This document shows, in pieces, positions 1 to 6,337 of a stretch of 21,373 nucleotides of DNA. Position 1 is the first letter of the stretch, and every line of letters starts with the position of its first letter. The DNA is from Fibrobacter sp. UBA4309 (lineage in GTDB: Bacteria; Fibrobacterota; Fibrobacteria; Fibrobacterales; Fibrobacteraceae), in NCBI RefSeq assembly GCF_002395745.1, contig NZ_DGUN01000003.1, positions 1-21,373 of the forward strand, written 5' to 3'. A program made the translations under genes and the position numbers. The notes beneath the pieces are model-generated. The model saw nothing but the letters and a program-made list of their open reading frames with translations. It did no database searches and had not been told where the DNA came from.

Positions 1-1
1 C

Positions 2-7
2 TATATT
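2..7 (+). promoter_or_regulatory. putative -10 box of the riboswitch/yhhQ operon
   Basis: TATATT at the left window edge. The same hexamer precedes most transcription units in this window. It would place the RNA start near base 14, about 30 bases ahead of the riboswitch. Any -35 element lies outside the window. Confidence 0.45.
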
Positions 8-45
8 TGGCGCGTTAGAATTCTGCGATGTTGCAGGATTTTTCC

Positions 46-79
46 GGAAGTCTTTGTCTAACCTTCCTTAAAAAACAAA
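46..79 (+). promoter_or_regulatory. preQ1-I type riboswitch aptamer abutting the start codon
   Basis: The bases fold as a compact H-type pseudoknot. P1 is GGAAG (46-50) with CTTCC (63-67), five Watson-Crick pairs. The 12-base loop 51-62 contains TTTGT (53-57), which pairs completely with ACAAA (75-79), and ends in AAC immediately before the 3' strand of P1. In known preQ1-I aptamers that last C reads the ligand. The connecting tail 68-74 is A-rich, as in the family. The pseudoknot ends on the base before the ATG at 80, so ligand binding should block ribosome access; there is no separate Shine-Dalgarno. The downstream gene is a YhhQ/VUT-type queuosine-precursor transporter, which independently fits a preQ1 sensor. 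The fold was worked out by hand and not scored against a covariance model. Confidence 0.82.
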
Positions 80-832
80 ATGAAAAGCTATATCCAGCGT
101 GAATGGCAGGACTTGGTTATCCTGCTGCGCAACATTCCCTCCCTCGCCGTCAGTTTCTTTATCCTCTCCGTCGTGTGCATGAACTTGCTCGCGAACAAGG
201 AACTGGTATCGTTTGAATACATGGCCCTTGACTGCGGTTTTACGCTCAGCTGGTTCTCGTTCCTCTGCATGGACATGATATGCAAGCGGTTCGGGCCCAA
301 GGCCGCCATGAAAGTCTCGGTAGTCGCCCTCTTCGTGAACCTGTGCACCTGCCTGTTCTTCAACATCCTTTCGCATGCGCCGGGAATGTGGGGTGAATTC
401 TACAGCTACATCGACACGAACCCCGATGCGGCCAAGGTCGCAAACGACGCCCTCAACGCCACGTTTGGCGGTTCCTGGTACGTGGTGCTGGGCTCTGCGC
501 TCGCCATGTTCACCGCGTCTCTCGTCAACTCCGTCGTGAACTACGGCATGGGAAAATTCGCGAAGGGCAAGGATTTCAAGACATTCGCCGCACGCTCCTA
601 CGTGTCGACGATGGTCGCGCAGTTTGTCGACAACATGATTTTCGCCCTTACGGTTAGCCACGTATTCTTTGGCTGGACCATGAAGCAGGTCCTTATATGC
701 TCAATTACGGGCGCCGTCATGGAACTCCTCTGCGAAGTCGTCTTCAGCCCCTTCGGCTACAGGATGGCCTGCAAGTGGGAAAAGGAAAACGTCGGTAGCG
801 ATTACCTCAAGTTCAAGGCAGGGCAGACATGA
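80..832 (+). CDS. yhhQ: queuosine precursor transporter, YhhQ/VUT family
   Basis: A 250-residue polytopic inner-membrane protein with about six hydrophobic segments. It resembles the YhhQ (VUT, formerly DUF165) family, which imports preQ0/preQ1-type precursors of the tRNA base queuosine. Family-like features are the helix followed by a short acidic/basic loop around residues 58-70 (DMICKRFG) and the C-terminal region RSYVSTMVAQFVDN near residue 175. Length is in the family range of about 220-250. The ATG at 80 directly follows the preQ1-I-type aptamer, which supports both the start and the substrate class. The stop overlaps the start of the SDR gene (ATGA, 829-832), so the two are translationally coupled. 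Which precursor is carried cannot be read from sequence. Confidence 0.85.
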   Translation: MKSYIQREWQDLVILLRNIPSLAVSFFILSVVCMNLLANKELVSFEYMALDCGFTLSWFSFLCMDMICKRFGPKAAMKVSVVALFVNLCTCLFFNILSHAPGMWGEFYSYIDTNPDAAKVANDALNATFGGSWYVVLGSALAMFTASLVNSVVNYGMGKFAKGKDFKTFAARSYVSTMVAQFVDNMIFALTVSHVFFGWTMKQVLICSITGAVMELLCEVVFSPFGYRMACKWEKENVGSDYLKFKAGQT

Positions 833-1488
833 ACGTCTTTATCAGCGGAACGCACAGCGGCATCGGCCGCGCCATCGCAGAACTGTTCCTGAGCAGGGGC
901 GCGCATGTTGTAGGTTTCGATGTCCAGGAATCTACGATTGACCACGCCGAATACGAGCACCATATCGTTGACGTCGCAGACAAGGCTTCTTTCCCAGAAC
1001 TTTCGATTGCGGCAAACATCGTCGTGAGCAACGCGGGCGTGCAGAACTCCGGCCGCGACATCGAAATCAACCTGATGGGCGCGATGAACTTTGTCGAGAA
1101 GTACGCCATCCAGCCCGAAATCAAGTCGGTACTTTTCATTGCGTCTTCGAGCGCGCACACCGGCGACGAATTCCCCGAATACGCAGTTTCCAAAGGCGGG
1201 CTGCTGACCTACGTGAAGAACGTGGGCCGCCGTGTCGCCAAGTTCGGTGCGACATGCAATAGCATTTCTCCGGGCGGCGTCAAGACCAGCCTCAACAAGC
1301 CCGTGATGGACGACCCTGCGCTCTGGAACCGCATCATGGACGTGACTCCGCTAAAGCGCTGGGCCGAGCCCGAAGATATCGCGGAATGGGTCTGGTTTCT
1401 GACTGTCGTGAACAAGAACTGCACAGGTCAGGACATTCTCGTCGATAACGGCGAGAAGGACCTGAACAGCACCTTCGTGTGGCCGTGA
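829..1488 (+). CDS. SDR-family NAD(P)-dependent oxidoreductase
   Basis: A 219-residue classical short-chain dehydrogenase/reductase. The Rossmann nucleotide-binding motif is GTHSGIG (residues 7-13), the structural NAG is 68-70, the catalytic Ser lies in the SSS cluster 106-108, and the active-site pair is Y118 and K122 (YAVSK). The SPGG motif is at 137-140. The acidic D31 after beta-2 suggests NAD(H) rather than NADP(H); that is inference. It is shorter than most family members (about 240-260), mainly in the middle. It overlaps yhhQ by four bases, so it should share the preQ1-controlled transcript. The substrate is unknown. A role in queuosine precursor or pterin metabolism is possible from context, but a generic FabG-like role is not excluded. 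Confidence 0.85.
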   Translation: MNVFISGTHSGIGRAIAELFLSRGAHVVGFDVQESTIDHAEYEHHIVDVADKASFPELSIAANIVVSNAGVQNSGRDIEINLMGAMNFVEKYAIQPEIKSVLFIASSSAHTGDEFPEYAVSKGGLLTYVKNVGRRVAKFGATCNSISPGGVKTSLNKPVMDDPALWNRIMDVTPLKRWAEPEDIAEWVWFLTVVNKNCTGQDILVDNGEKDLNSTFVWP

Positions 1489-1490
1489 TA

Positions 1491-2240
1491 CTAGCGAATA
1501 TCCAACTTGGTGAAATTTTCGTAGTGGTCTGACGTGTAGTAGATTACGCAGTCCGGCTGGTACACAAGCCGCTTGGTTCCGCGATTTGCTCCGGAATAAT
1601 CCACGTCGGCTTCGTGGTAAGAACCTTCGGGCAATGTTGCGTGGTAATTGTCCGGGTTGGAAGCGAAATTGTCAAAGTTGTCGCCGCCAATCATCACGCC
1701 GATTGTGGTCCACGGGTTAAAATTCCACTTTTCGAATGTATTGCCCGTTTCGGATTCGTAAAGTTTCTTTCCAGTATTCTTTCCGACATAGTTTGCAGGC
1801 AATTTGTCGAACTTGCACAAGTAAGCGGCCACAGAGTCCTTGGTCGTGTACAGGCCGGATTCCTCAACAGCCTCATAGATGCTTTTTGCATTTGCACTAG
1901 ATGATTCAATTACACTGCTAGAGGATATCTTTTCTGCGCTAGACGACTCAGCTATATTGCTGGACGATTCCTTTTCTGAACTAGACGATTCAGCAACACT
2001 GCTGGACAAACTCTTTTCTGTACTAGACGATTCTACAGCACTGCAGGAAGACTTCTTTTCCGAACTAGATGATTTTGCAACACTGCCAGAAGACTTCTTC
2101 TCTGAACTAGACGATTCTGCGACGCTGCTAGATGATGAATCGACGTCATCTCCGTCGACAGGCTCCACTGACACCGTACACGCAGCAAAGAAAACTGCGA
2201 CGAGCCATGCCAGGAGGGTCTTTAAGGAAACATTTTTCAT
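1491..2240 (-). CDS. lipoprotein with C-terminal barnase-like ribonuclease domain
   Basis: A 249-residue lipoprotein. The start at 2240 gives a lysine-containing n-region, a hydrophobic core and the lipobox FAAC with C21 as the lipidation site; upstream in-frame extension lacks a plausible signal. Residues 39-119 are a 14-residue Ser/Glu/Lys repeat stalk. Residues about 122-249 match barnase/binase guanyl-preferring RNases: LPANYVGK (K154 like barnase K27), IGGDNF, HEADVDY (E210 like catalytic Glu73), R220 and R224 (like Arg83 and Arg87), and SDHYENFTK (H239 like catalytic His102). All catalytic positions are kept, so it should be active. C142 and C231 could form a disulfide absent from barnase. 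Export makes it a surface or periplasmic RNase for nutrition or competition. No barstar-like gene is in view. Confidence 0.85.
   Translation of the reverse strand: MKNVSLKTLLAWLVAVFFAACTVSVEPVDGDDVDSSSSSVAESSSSEKKSSGSVAKSSSSEKKSSCSAVESSSTEKSLSSSVAESSSSEKESSSNIAESSSAEKISSSSVIESSSANAKSIYEAVEESGLYTTKDSVAAYLCKFDKLPANYVGKNTGKKLYESETGNTFEKWNFNPWTTIGVMIGGDNFDNFASNPDNYHATLPEGSYHEADVDYSGANRGTKRLVYQPDCVIYYTSDHYENFTKLDIR
1884..2126 (-). repeat. in-frame 42-bp tandem repeats encoding a Ser-rich stalk
   Basis: About six imperfect 14-codon units of the type SVAESSSSEKKSSG encode residues 39-119 of the RNase lipoprotein. The third residue of the unit is mostly Ala and the Glu-Lys pair is well kept. The unit length is a multiple of three, so copy number can vary without frameshift. 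It probably acts as a flexible, phase-variable-length spacer between the lipid anchor and the enzyme. Confidence 0.85.
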
Positions 2241-2246
2241 GCAATA

Positions 2247-2252
2247 AATATA
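2247..2252 (-). promoter_or_regulatory. putative -10 box, RNase lipoprotein
   Basis: On the minus strand TATATT is followed by six bases (TATTGC) and then the ATG at 2240. If used as a sigma70-type -10, transcription would start at or within a base or two of the A of the start codon, giving a leaderless mRNA. Confidence 0.4.
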
Positions 2253-2304
2253 CATTAAACGGCCCAAGCACGCAAAACAGCAAAGCGATCGACGATAAAA
2301 GAAC

Positions 2305-2310
2305 TATATT
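2305..2310 (+). promoter_or_regulatory. putative -10 box, hisC
   Basis: TATATT lies 31 bases before the hisC ATG, in the divergent gap between the RNase lipoprotein and hisC. It predicts a short leader of about 25 bases with no clear Shine-Dalgarno. Confidence 0.4.
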
Positions 2311-2341
2311 GTGGGCGATAACTAATAACTATTAACCATCA

Positions 2342-3463
2342 ATGGCAAAAAAAATGGACATTAACGAACTCGCACAAAAGCACATCTTGAACCAGCCGCT
2401 CTATGTGACCGGCAAGCCCATCGCCTACACCGCCCGCGAATTCGGCCTCGACCCGAAAGACATCGACAAGCTCGCGAGCAACGAGAACCCGTTCGGCCCG
2501 AGCCCGAAGGGCATGGCAGAAGCCCGCAAGGCCCTAGAAGAAGTGAACCTCTACCCGGATGGCGGCAGCTACGACCTCATCGGAAAGATTGCAGAGTTCC
2601 GCGGCGTGAAGCGCGAACAGATTGCCGTGGGTAACGGCAGCAACGAACTTCTGGACATGATCGCCCAGGTGTTCCTCGGCCCCGGCACCGAAGCCGTGAT
2701 GGGCAAGCACAGCTTCGCCGTCTACAAACTCGCCACCATGGCAATGAACGCGAAGATTATCGAAGTCGACATGCCGGCCCCGGCCTACAACTACGACCTC
2801 AAGGCCATGCGCGCCGCCGTGAACGAGAAGACCCGCATCGTGTTCCTCGCGAACCCGAATAACCCGACGGGTTCCGACCTCACCGCCAAGGAAATCCTCG
2901 ACTTCGCCGACAGCCTCCCGGAAACTTGCGTTCTCGTGATGGACGAAGCCTACACCGAATTCATCGAGGACACGCCGGAACTCGTCCCGGATTTCAACAG
3001 CCGCATCGCCGAAGGCAGAAACATCATCTGCTGCCGTACGTTCAGCAAGATCTACGGTCTCGCAGGGCTTCGCGTGGGGTACTGCATCACCCGCCCCGAA
3101 ATCGTGAACCTCATCAATCGCGTGCGTGAGCCGTTCAACGTGAACAGCATCGCCCAGGCCGCCGCCATCGGCGCCATCGACGACCAGGAATACGTGAACA
3201 AGGTCCGCGAACTCAACAAGAAGGGCCTCGACCAGCTCAAGGCCGGTTTCAAGGAACTGGGCCTCGCCTACGTGGACAGCCACGCGAACTTCATCGCCGT
3301 CAGCGGTTTCAAGGACCCGATGGACGCGTTCAAGTTCCTGCAGGCCAAGGGCACCATCATCCGCCCGCAGCCTGCCATGGGTGACGTGCTCCGCATTACC
3401 GTGGGCACCGAAGCGCAGAACGAAAAATGCCTCAAAAACATCAAGGCATATCTCGACAAGTAA
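2342..3463 (+). CDS. hisC: histidinol-phosphate aminotransferase
   Basis: A 373-residue PLP-dependent fold-type I aminotransferase. HisC converts imidazole acetol phosphate plus glutamate to histidinol phosphate in the histidine pathway. The substrate-side signature LASNENPFGPSP is at 44-55, NPNNPTG at 171-177, DEAY at 201-204, the PLP lysine K236 in TFSKIYGLAG, and the phosphate-binding R244 in GLRVGY. Family length is about 350-370. Start: the ATG at 2342 is used; a second ATG four codons on (2354) is equally possible because neither has a strong ribosome site. No other his genes are adjacent, so it appears to be transcribed alone from its own TATATT box. HisC-like enzymes acting on aromatic amino acids are the main alternative. 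Confidence 0.9.
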   Translation: MAKKMDINELAQKHILNQPLYVTGKPIAYTAREFGLDPKDIDKLASNENPFGPSPKGMAEARKALEEVNLYPDGGSYDLIGKIAEFRGVKREQIAVGNGSNELLDMIAQVFLGPGTEAVMGKHSFAVYKLATMAMNAKIIEVDMPAPAYNYDLKAMRAAVNEKTRIVFLANPNNPTGSDLTAKEILDFADSLPETCVLVMDEAYTEFIEDTPELVPDFNSRIAEGRNIICCRTFSKIYGLAGLRVGYCITRPEIVNLINRVREPFNVNSIAQAAAIGAIDDQEYVNKVRELNKKGLDQLKAGFKELGLAYVDSHANFIAVSGFKDPMDAFKFLQAKGTIIRPQPAMGDVLRITVGTEAQNEKCLKNIKAYLDK

Positions 3464-3485
3464 CTCGCTTAACAACTCAATCGGG

Positions 3486-3562
3486 AACGTCATGTTGAGT
3501 GAAGCGAAACATCCAGGCCGTTTCAACTGGATCCTTCGCGGATTCCCGCTCAGGATGACGTT
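3486..3562 (+). repeat. GTCAT...ATGAC palindromic element, copy 1 (intergenic)
   Basis: Outer arms AACGTCAT (3486-3493) and ATGACGTT (3555-3562) are perfect inverted repeats. Inner arms ATCCAG (3511-3516) and CTGGAT (3527-3532) enclose a 10-base loop, with the partly matching TTGAG...GAAG and CTTCG...CTCAG between them. It fills the hisC/pseudouridine synthase gap. The right arm contains AGGA and ends four bases before the downstream ATG, so it supplies that gene's only ribosome-site-like sequence. It could also act as a processing or attenuation hairpin. Confidence 0.75.
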
Positions 3563-3565
3563 TCT

Positions 3566-4342
3566 ATGAGTGCATTCCATGGCGTAAAACAGAAACCCCA
3601 CGGGGTTGCACGCGTCATTTCCAAGCGCGGCTTTTGCAGCCGCAGCATAGCAGAAAACCTGGTCCGCGAGGGCCGGGTTTCTTTGCGTGGTAAAATCGTG
3701 CGCGACCCCGATACGCCCGCCTACGAGAACGACGAAATCGCAGTGGACGGCACGCCCATCGAGGCTGCCCAGAAGTTCTACTTCGCGATGAACAAGCCCC
3801 GCGGCATCGTCACTACCGCAAGCGACGAGAAGGGCCGCAAAACCGTGATGGACTTATTCCGCGAGCAATACAGCAAAATGTACCCCGGCAAGCCTATGCC
3901 GCACATTGCACCCGTAGGCCGCCTCGACGCCGCAAGCGAAGGATTGTTGCTTTTTACGAACGACACGCAATGGGCCGACGTCATCCTGAGCCCCGCCGGG
4001 GCGAAGGATCCAGTCCCGACGTCGCACATCAAAATCTACCGCGTGCAGGTCGCGGGCAAGCCCTCCGACGATGACCTAGCGAAAATGGAAAAAGGCTTCA
4101 ATGTTCTGCCCCGCGTCTTCGGCGAAAGCGAAGAATTTATGCACGCCGAGCGCGCCGTTCTCCATAGCGAAGGCGAAAAGAACTGCTGGCTCGAAATTAC
4201 CTTGTCCGAAGGCAAGAACCGCGAAATCCGCCGCATGCTCGCCCACCTCGGCTACGAAGTCATGCGCCTCGTACGCATCCAATTCGACAAGTACACCTTG
4301 GGCGATTTAAAGCCCGGTGAAATCCGCGCCATCAAAGTCTAA
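3566..4342 (+). CDS. RsuA/RluB/RluE-family rRNA pseudouridine synthase
   Basis: A 258-residue enzyme that isomerises a uridine in ribosomal RNA. An N-terminal S4 RNA-binding domain covers about residues 14-60 (RVISKRGFCSRS), followed by the TruA-superfamily catalytic core. NKPRG is at 76-80, the catalytic Asp is D121 in GRLDAASEGLLLFTND, and the family motif GKNREIRRML is at 206-215. Between LSP (141-143) and SHIKIYRV (153-160) about nine residues come from a dispersed repeat element; relatives typically read LSPSSHI here without the insert. The start at 3566 has AGGA at 3552-3555, inside the preceding repeat. The stop overlaps the ftsE stop tail to tail. The target uridine (16S or 23S) cannot be assigned. 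Confidence 0.9.
   Translation: MSAFHGVKQKPHGVARVISKRGFCSRSIAENLVREGRVSLRGKIVRDPDTPAYENDEIAVDGTPIEAAQKFYFAMNKPRGIVTTASDEKGRKTVMDLFREQYSKMYPGKPMPHIAPVGRLDAASEGLLLFTNDTQWADVILSPAGAKDPVPTSHIKIYRVQVAGKPSDDDLAKMEKGFNVLPRVFGESEEFMHAERAVLHSEGEKNCWLEITLSEGKNREIRRMLAHLGYEVMRLVRIQFDKYTLGDLKPGEIRAIKV
3975..4023 (+). repeat. GTCAT-type element, half copy inside pseudouridine synthase gene
   Basis: The stretch CGTCATCCTGAG ... GAAGGATCCAG (3979-4013) matches one half of the intergenic element at 3486-3562, including a short GC hairpin CCCCGCCGGGG at 3991-4001. It is flanked by an 8-base direct repeat CCGACGTC at 3975-3982 and 4016-4023. It is translated in frame as part of the enzyme, in a loop of the catalytic domain. 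Confidence 0.7.
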
Positions 4343-5028
4343 ATCAAGTCTCTGTTCAGGAGTTCGCCGTGGTCAAGCACCAGACGGCGGAAGGGGCTAT
4401 TCAGGTAAAAGTCCGGGTTATGCGTCGCCATCACGACGGTCGTTCCGCGGGCATTAATTTCCTTGAAAATTTTAAAGACTTCTTCGGCGTTTTTCGGGTC
4501 CAAGTTACCCGTCGGTTCGTCCGCCAAAAGCAGGTACGGGTTGTGCACCATGGCACGCGCAATCGCCACGCGCTGCTGTTCACCGCCCGAAAGCGTATAA
4601 GGCATGGCAAAGCGTTTTTGGCTAATGCCCACAAGGGCTAAAGCATCAAACACCGCCGCATTAATCTTGCTGCTCGGAGTACCCACAATGCGGAGCGCAA
4701 GCGCCACATTCTCAAAAACGTTCCTGTCGGGCAACAGCTTGAAATCCTGGAAAATGATGCCCATCTTGCGACGGAATGCCTGAATCTTGCTGTCAGGGGT
4801 ATTCTTGCTGTCATAGACACTGTCGCCGGTAAACTTCACCATGACCTGGCCGCCACGCTCGGTATCGGGACGTTCGTCCATATAAATTAACTTCAGCACC
4901 GTAGACTTGCCCGCGCCGGAATGACCGGTCAGGAACACGAACTCACCCTTGTTCACGCGAAAAGTCACGTTGTTCAACGCTTTCCAGTTGTCTTCGTAAG
5001 ACTTTGTCACATGGGTGAAATGGATCAT
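4339..5028 (-). CDS. ftsE: cell-division ABC transporter ATPase FtsE
   Basis: A 229-residue cytoplasmic ABC ATPase. Walker A is GHSGAGKST (35-43), Q-loop Q94 lies in the FtsE-typical IIFQDFKLLPDRNVFENVAL, the signature LSGGEQQR is at 146-153, Walker B LLLADE at 166-171, and the switch histidine is H203. FtsE partners the membrane protein FtsX to activate peptidoglycan hydrolases at the division septum. The gene lies 22 bases downstream of the SurA-like gene on the same strand and is probably co-transcribed. The usual next gene, ftsX, is not present; ftsE instead ends against the convergent pseudouridine synthase, sharing stop-codon bases. A LolD/MacB-type ATPase is the alternative, but the DFKLLPDR segment favours FtsE. 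Confidence 0.85.
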   Translation of the reverse strand: MIHFTHVTKSYEDNWKALNNVTFRVNKGEFVFLTGHSGAGKSTVLKLIYMDERPDTERGGQVMVKFTGDSVYDSKNTPDSKIQAFRRKMGIIFQDFKLLPDRNVFENVALALRIVGTPSSKINAAVFDALALVGISQKRFAMPYTLSGGEQQRVAIARAMVHNPYLLLADEPTGNLDPKNAEEVFKIFKEINARGTTVVMATHNPDFYLNSPFRRLVLDHGELLNRDLI

Positions 5029-5050
5029 GGCCGGAACGTTCCCCTAACGT

Positions 5051-6337
5051 CTATTCCTTCATACGGATATCCACATGGACTTCCTGACGCCACTTCTTTA
5101 CAAGTGCCTCGAGCTTTTCGTTTTCCATGTGGTTGGCCGCAAGATTCTCGATCTTGCCGTAATCTTCTTCCATCGTGAGTTCACGGATCTGACGGGCATC
5201 GTCCAGGCGGAACAGATGGTAAGCGCCATCAATCAGCACCGGTTCAGAAACCTCACCCACGTTCAAATTGGCTACCGGGTCAACATAGGCAGGTTCCATT
5301 TCGTTTTTCTGGTACCAGCCGAGCAGGCCTCCCTGGAAATTGCTGGACTTGTCTTCGCTGAACTTCTTGGCGGCGGCGGCAAACTGTTCCTTGGTCTTGA
5401 TATTCTGCTTGAGCGAATCCGCACGGGCAATCACGGCAGCGCTATCCTTCGCCGTCGGAATCGTACGGAGAAGAATCTGGGCAGAACGCACGCCATCTTC
5501 CTTACGTCCGAGCACGCGGGGAATATGCCAGCCCTGGTTCGTCTTGACCGGATAAGAAGAATACTGTCCGTTCTTCAGCTGGTCCAAGGCTCGTTCAAAA
5601 GCGGGATCCAGAAGGCCGCGTTTGAAATATCCCAAGTCGCCCCCTTTTTCCGCGGAGCTATCCTGCGAATGGCGCTTGGCCAAAAGCTCAAAGTTCATTC
5701 CCAAGTTGAGACTGTCGATTAGGGTCTCGGCGACATTCTTCACGGAATCGACCACCATAGAATCCGGCACAATCGGAATCTGGATATGGCTCAGCAAGAC
5801 GCAATTGTACTGGCGCGGCAGGGAATCCTTGTACGCCTTGTAGAACGCTTCGACCTCTTTCTTGGTGGGGTTGACGGAACCCACGTGCATCTGACGGACA
5901 CGGGCAATTTCCATGTGGCTGCGGACCTGCTTGGAAAGCTGGTCACGATACTGGGCCATGCTTACGCCAAGCTGGGTACGGACTGCCTTTTCAAGTGTGG
6001 CCAAATCAATGTTCTGGCTTGCGGCAAGCTGTGTCAAATGGGCTGTTACACGTTGGTCCACTTCGGCATTACTGATAACAATCGAGTCGCGATCGATGCG
6101 ACTGAGCAAGACCTTTTCTTCAATCAAACGTTCCAGGACATAATCCTTCTGCTGTTCTTCCGACATGGCGGAACCTTCGGGCGTTTCCTGGAACTGGTAG
6201 AGGCTGTTCATGAACTCGGAACGCATAATGGGCTTGCCGTCCACCACCGCAGCAACTCCATCCATCAATACCGGAGCCGCACCAACAAGCGCAGTGAAGG
6301 TGAACAAGGCCAACGCAAACAGATTAAAAAGCTTCAT
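5051..6337 (-). CDS. surA: periplasmic SurA-like peptidyl-prolyl isomerase/chaperone
   Basis: A 428-residue exported protein. Residues 1-21 form a signal peptide ending in LVGAAP. A SurA N-terminal chaperone region follows (about 25-160, beginning VAAVVDGKPIMRSEF), then two parvulin domains at about 172-267 (SHIQIP ... GGDLGYFKRG ... GWHIPRVLG) and 283-370 (RSAQILL ... GGLLGWYQKNEMEP ... GAYHLFRL), and a C-terminal helix. This is the SurA order, and the length matches E. coli SurA (428). It should escort outer-membrane proteins through the periplasm. ATG at 6337 is chosen over the in-frame GTG one codon upstream because AAGGA sits about eight bases before it. Start and upstream stop overlap as TGATG, so it is coupled to the lipoprotein gene before it. 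Confidence 0.88.
   Translation of the reverse strand: MKLFNLFALALFTFTALVGAAPVLMDGVAAVVDGKPIMRSEFMNSLYQFQETPEGSAMSEEQQKDYVLERLIEEKVLLSRIDRDSIVISNAEVDQRVTAHLTQLAASQNIDLATLEKAVRTQLGVSMAQYRDQLSKQVRSHMEIARVRQMHVGSVNPTKKEVEAFYKAYKDSLPRQYNCVLLSHIQIPIVPDSMVVDSVKNVAETLIDSLNLGMNFELLAKRHSQDSSAEKGGDLGYFKRGLLDPAFERALDQLKNGQYSSYPVKTNQGWHIPRVLGRKEDGVRSAQILLRTIPTAKDSAAVIARADSLKQNIKTKEQFAAAAKKFSEDKSSNFQGGLLGWYQKNEMEPAYVDPVANLNVGEVSEPVLIDGAYHLFRLDDARQIRELTMEEDYGKIENLAANHMENEKLEALVKKWRQEVHVDIRMKE

Noticed and set aside
68..661. Long open frame on the minus strand opposite yhhQ, and similar antisense frames opposite hisC, surA, hrpA, the pyrophosphorylase and others
   Set aside because: They are shadow frames produced by the codon bias of the real genes: rich in Arg, His and Ala, with no domain, promoter or ribosome site.
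1879..2247. Plus-strand frame encoding Leu/Asp/Phe-rich repeats
   Set aside because: It is the complement of the Ser-rich repeat of the RNase lipoprotein. The minus-strand frame has a signal peptide, lipobox and catalytic domain.
2241..2267. Nine-codon upstream start for the RNase lipoprotein
   Set aside because: It would run through the TATATT box and put extra residues before a normal lipoprotein signal.
3486..3562. Rho-independent terminator of hisC
   Set aside because: The structure is long and symmetric with no T-run after it, and copies occur inside other genes, so a dispersed repeat is the better explanation; some termination role is still possible.
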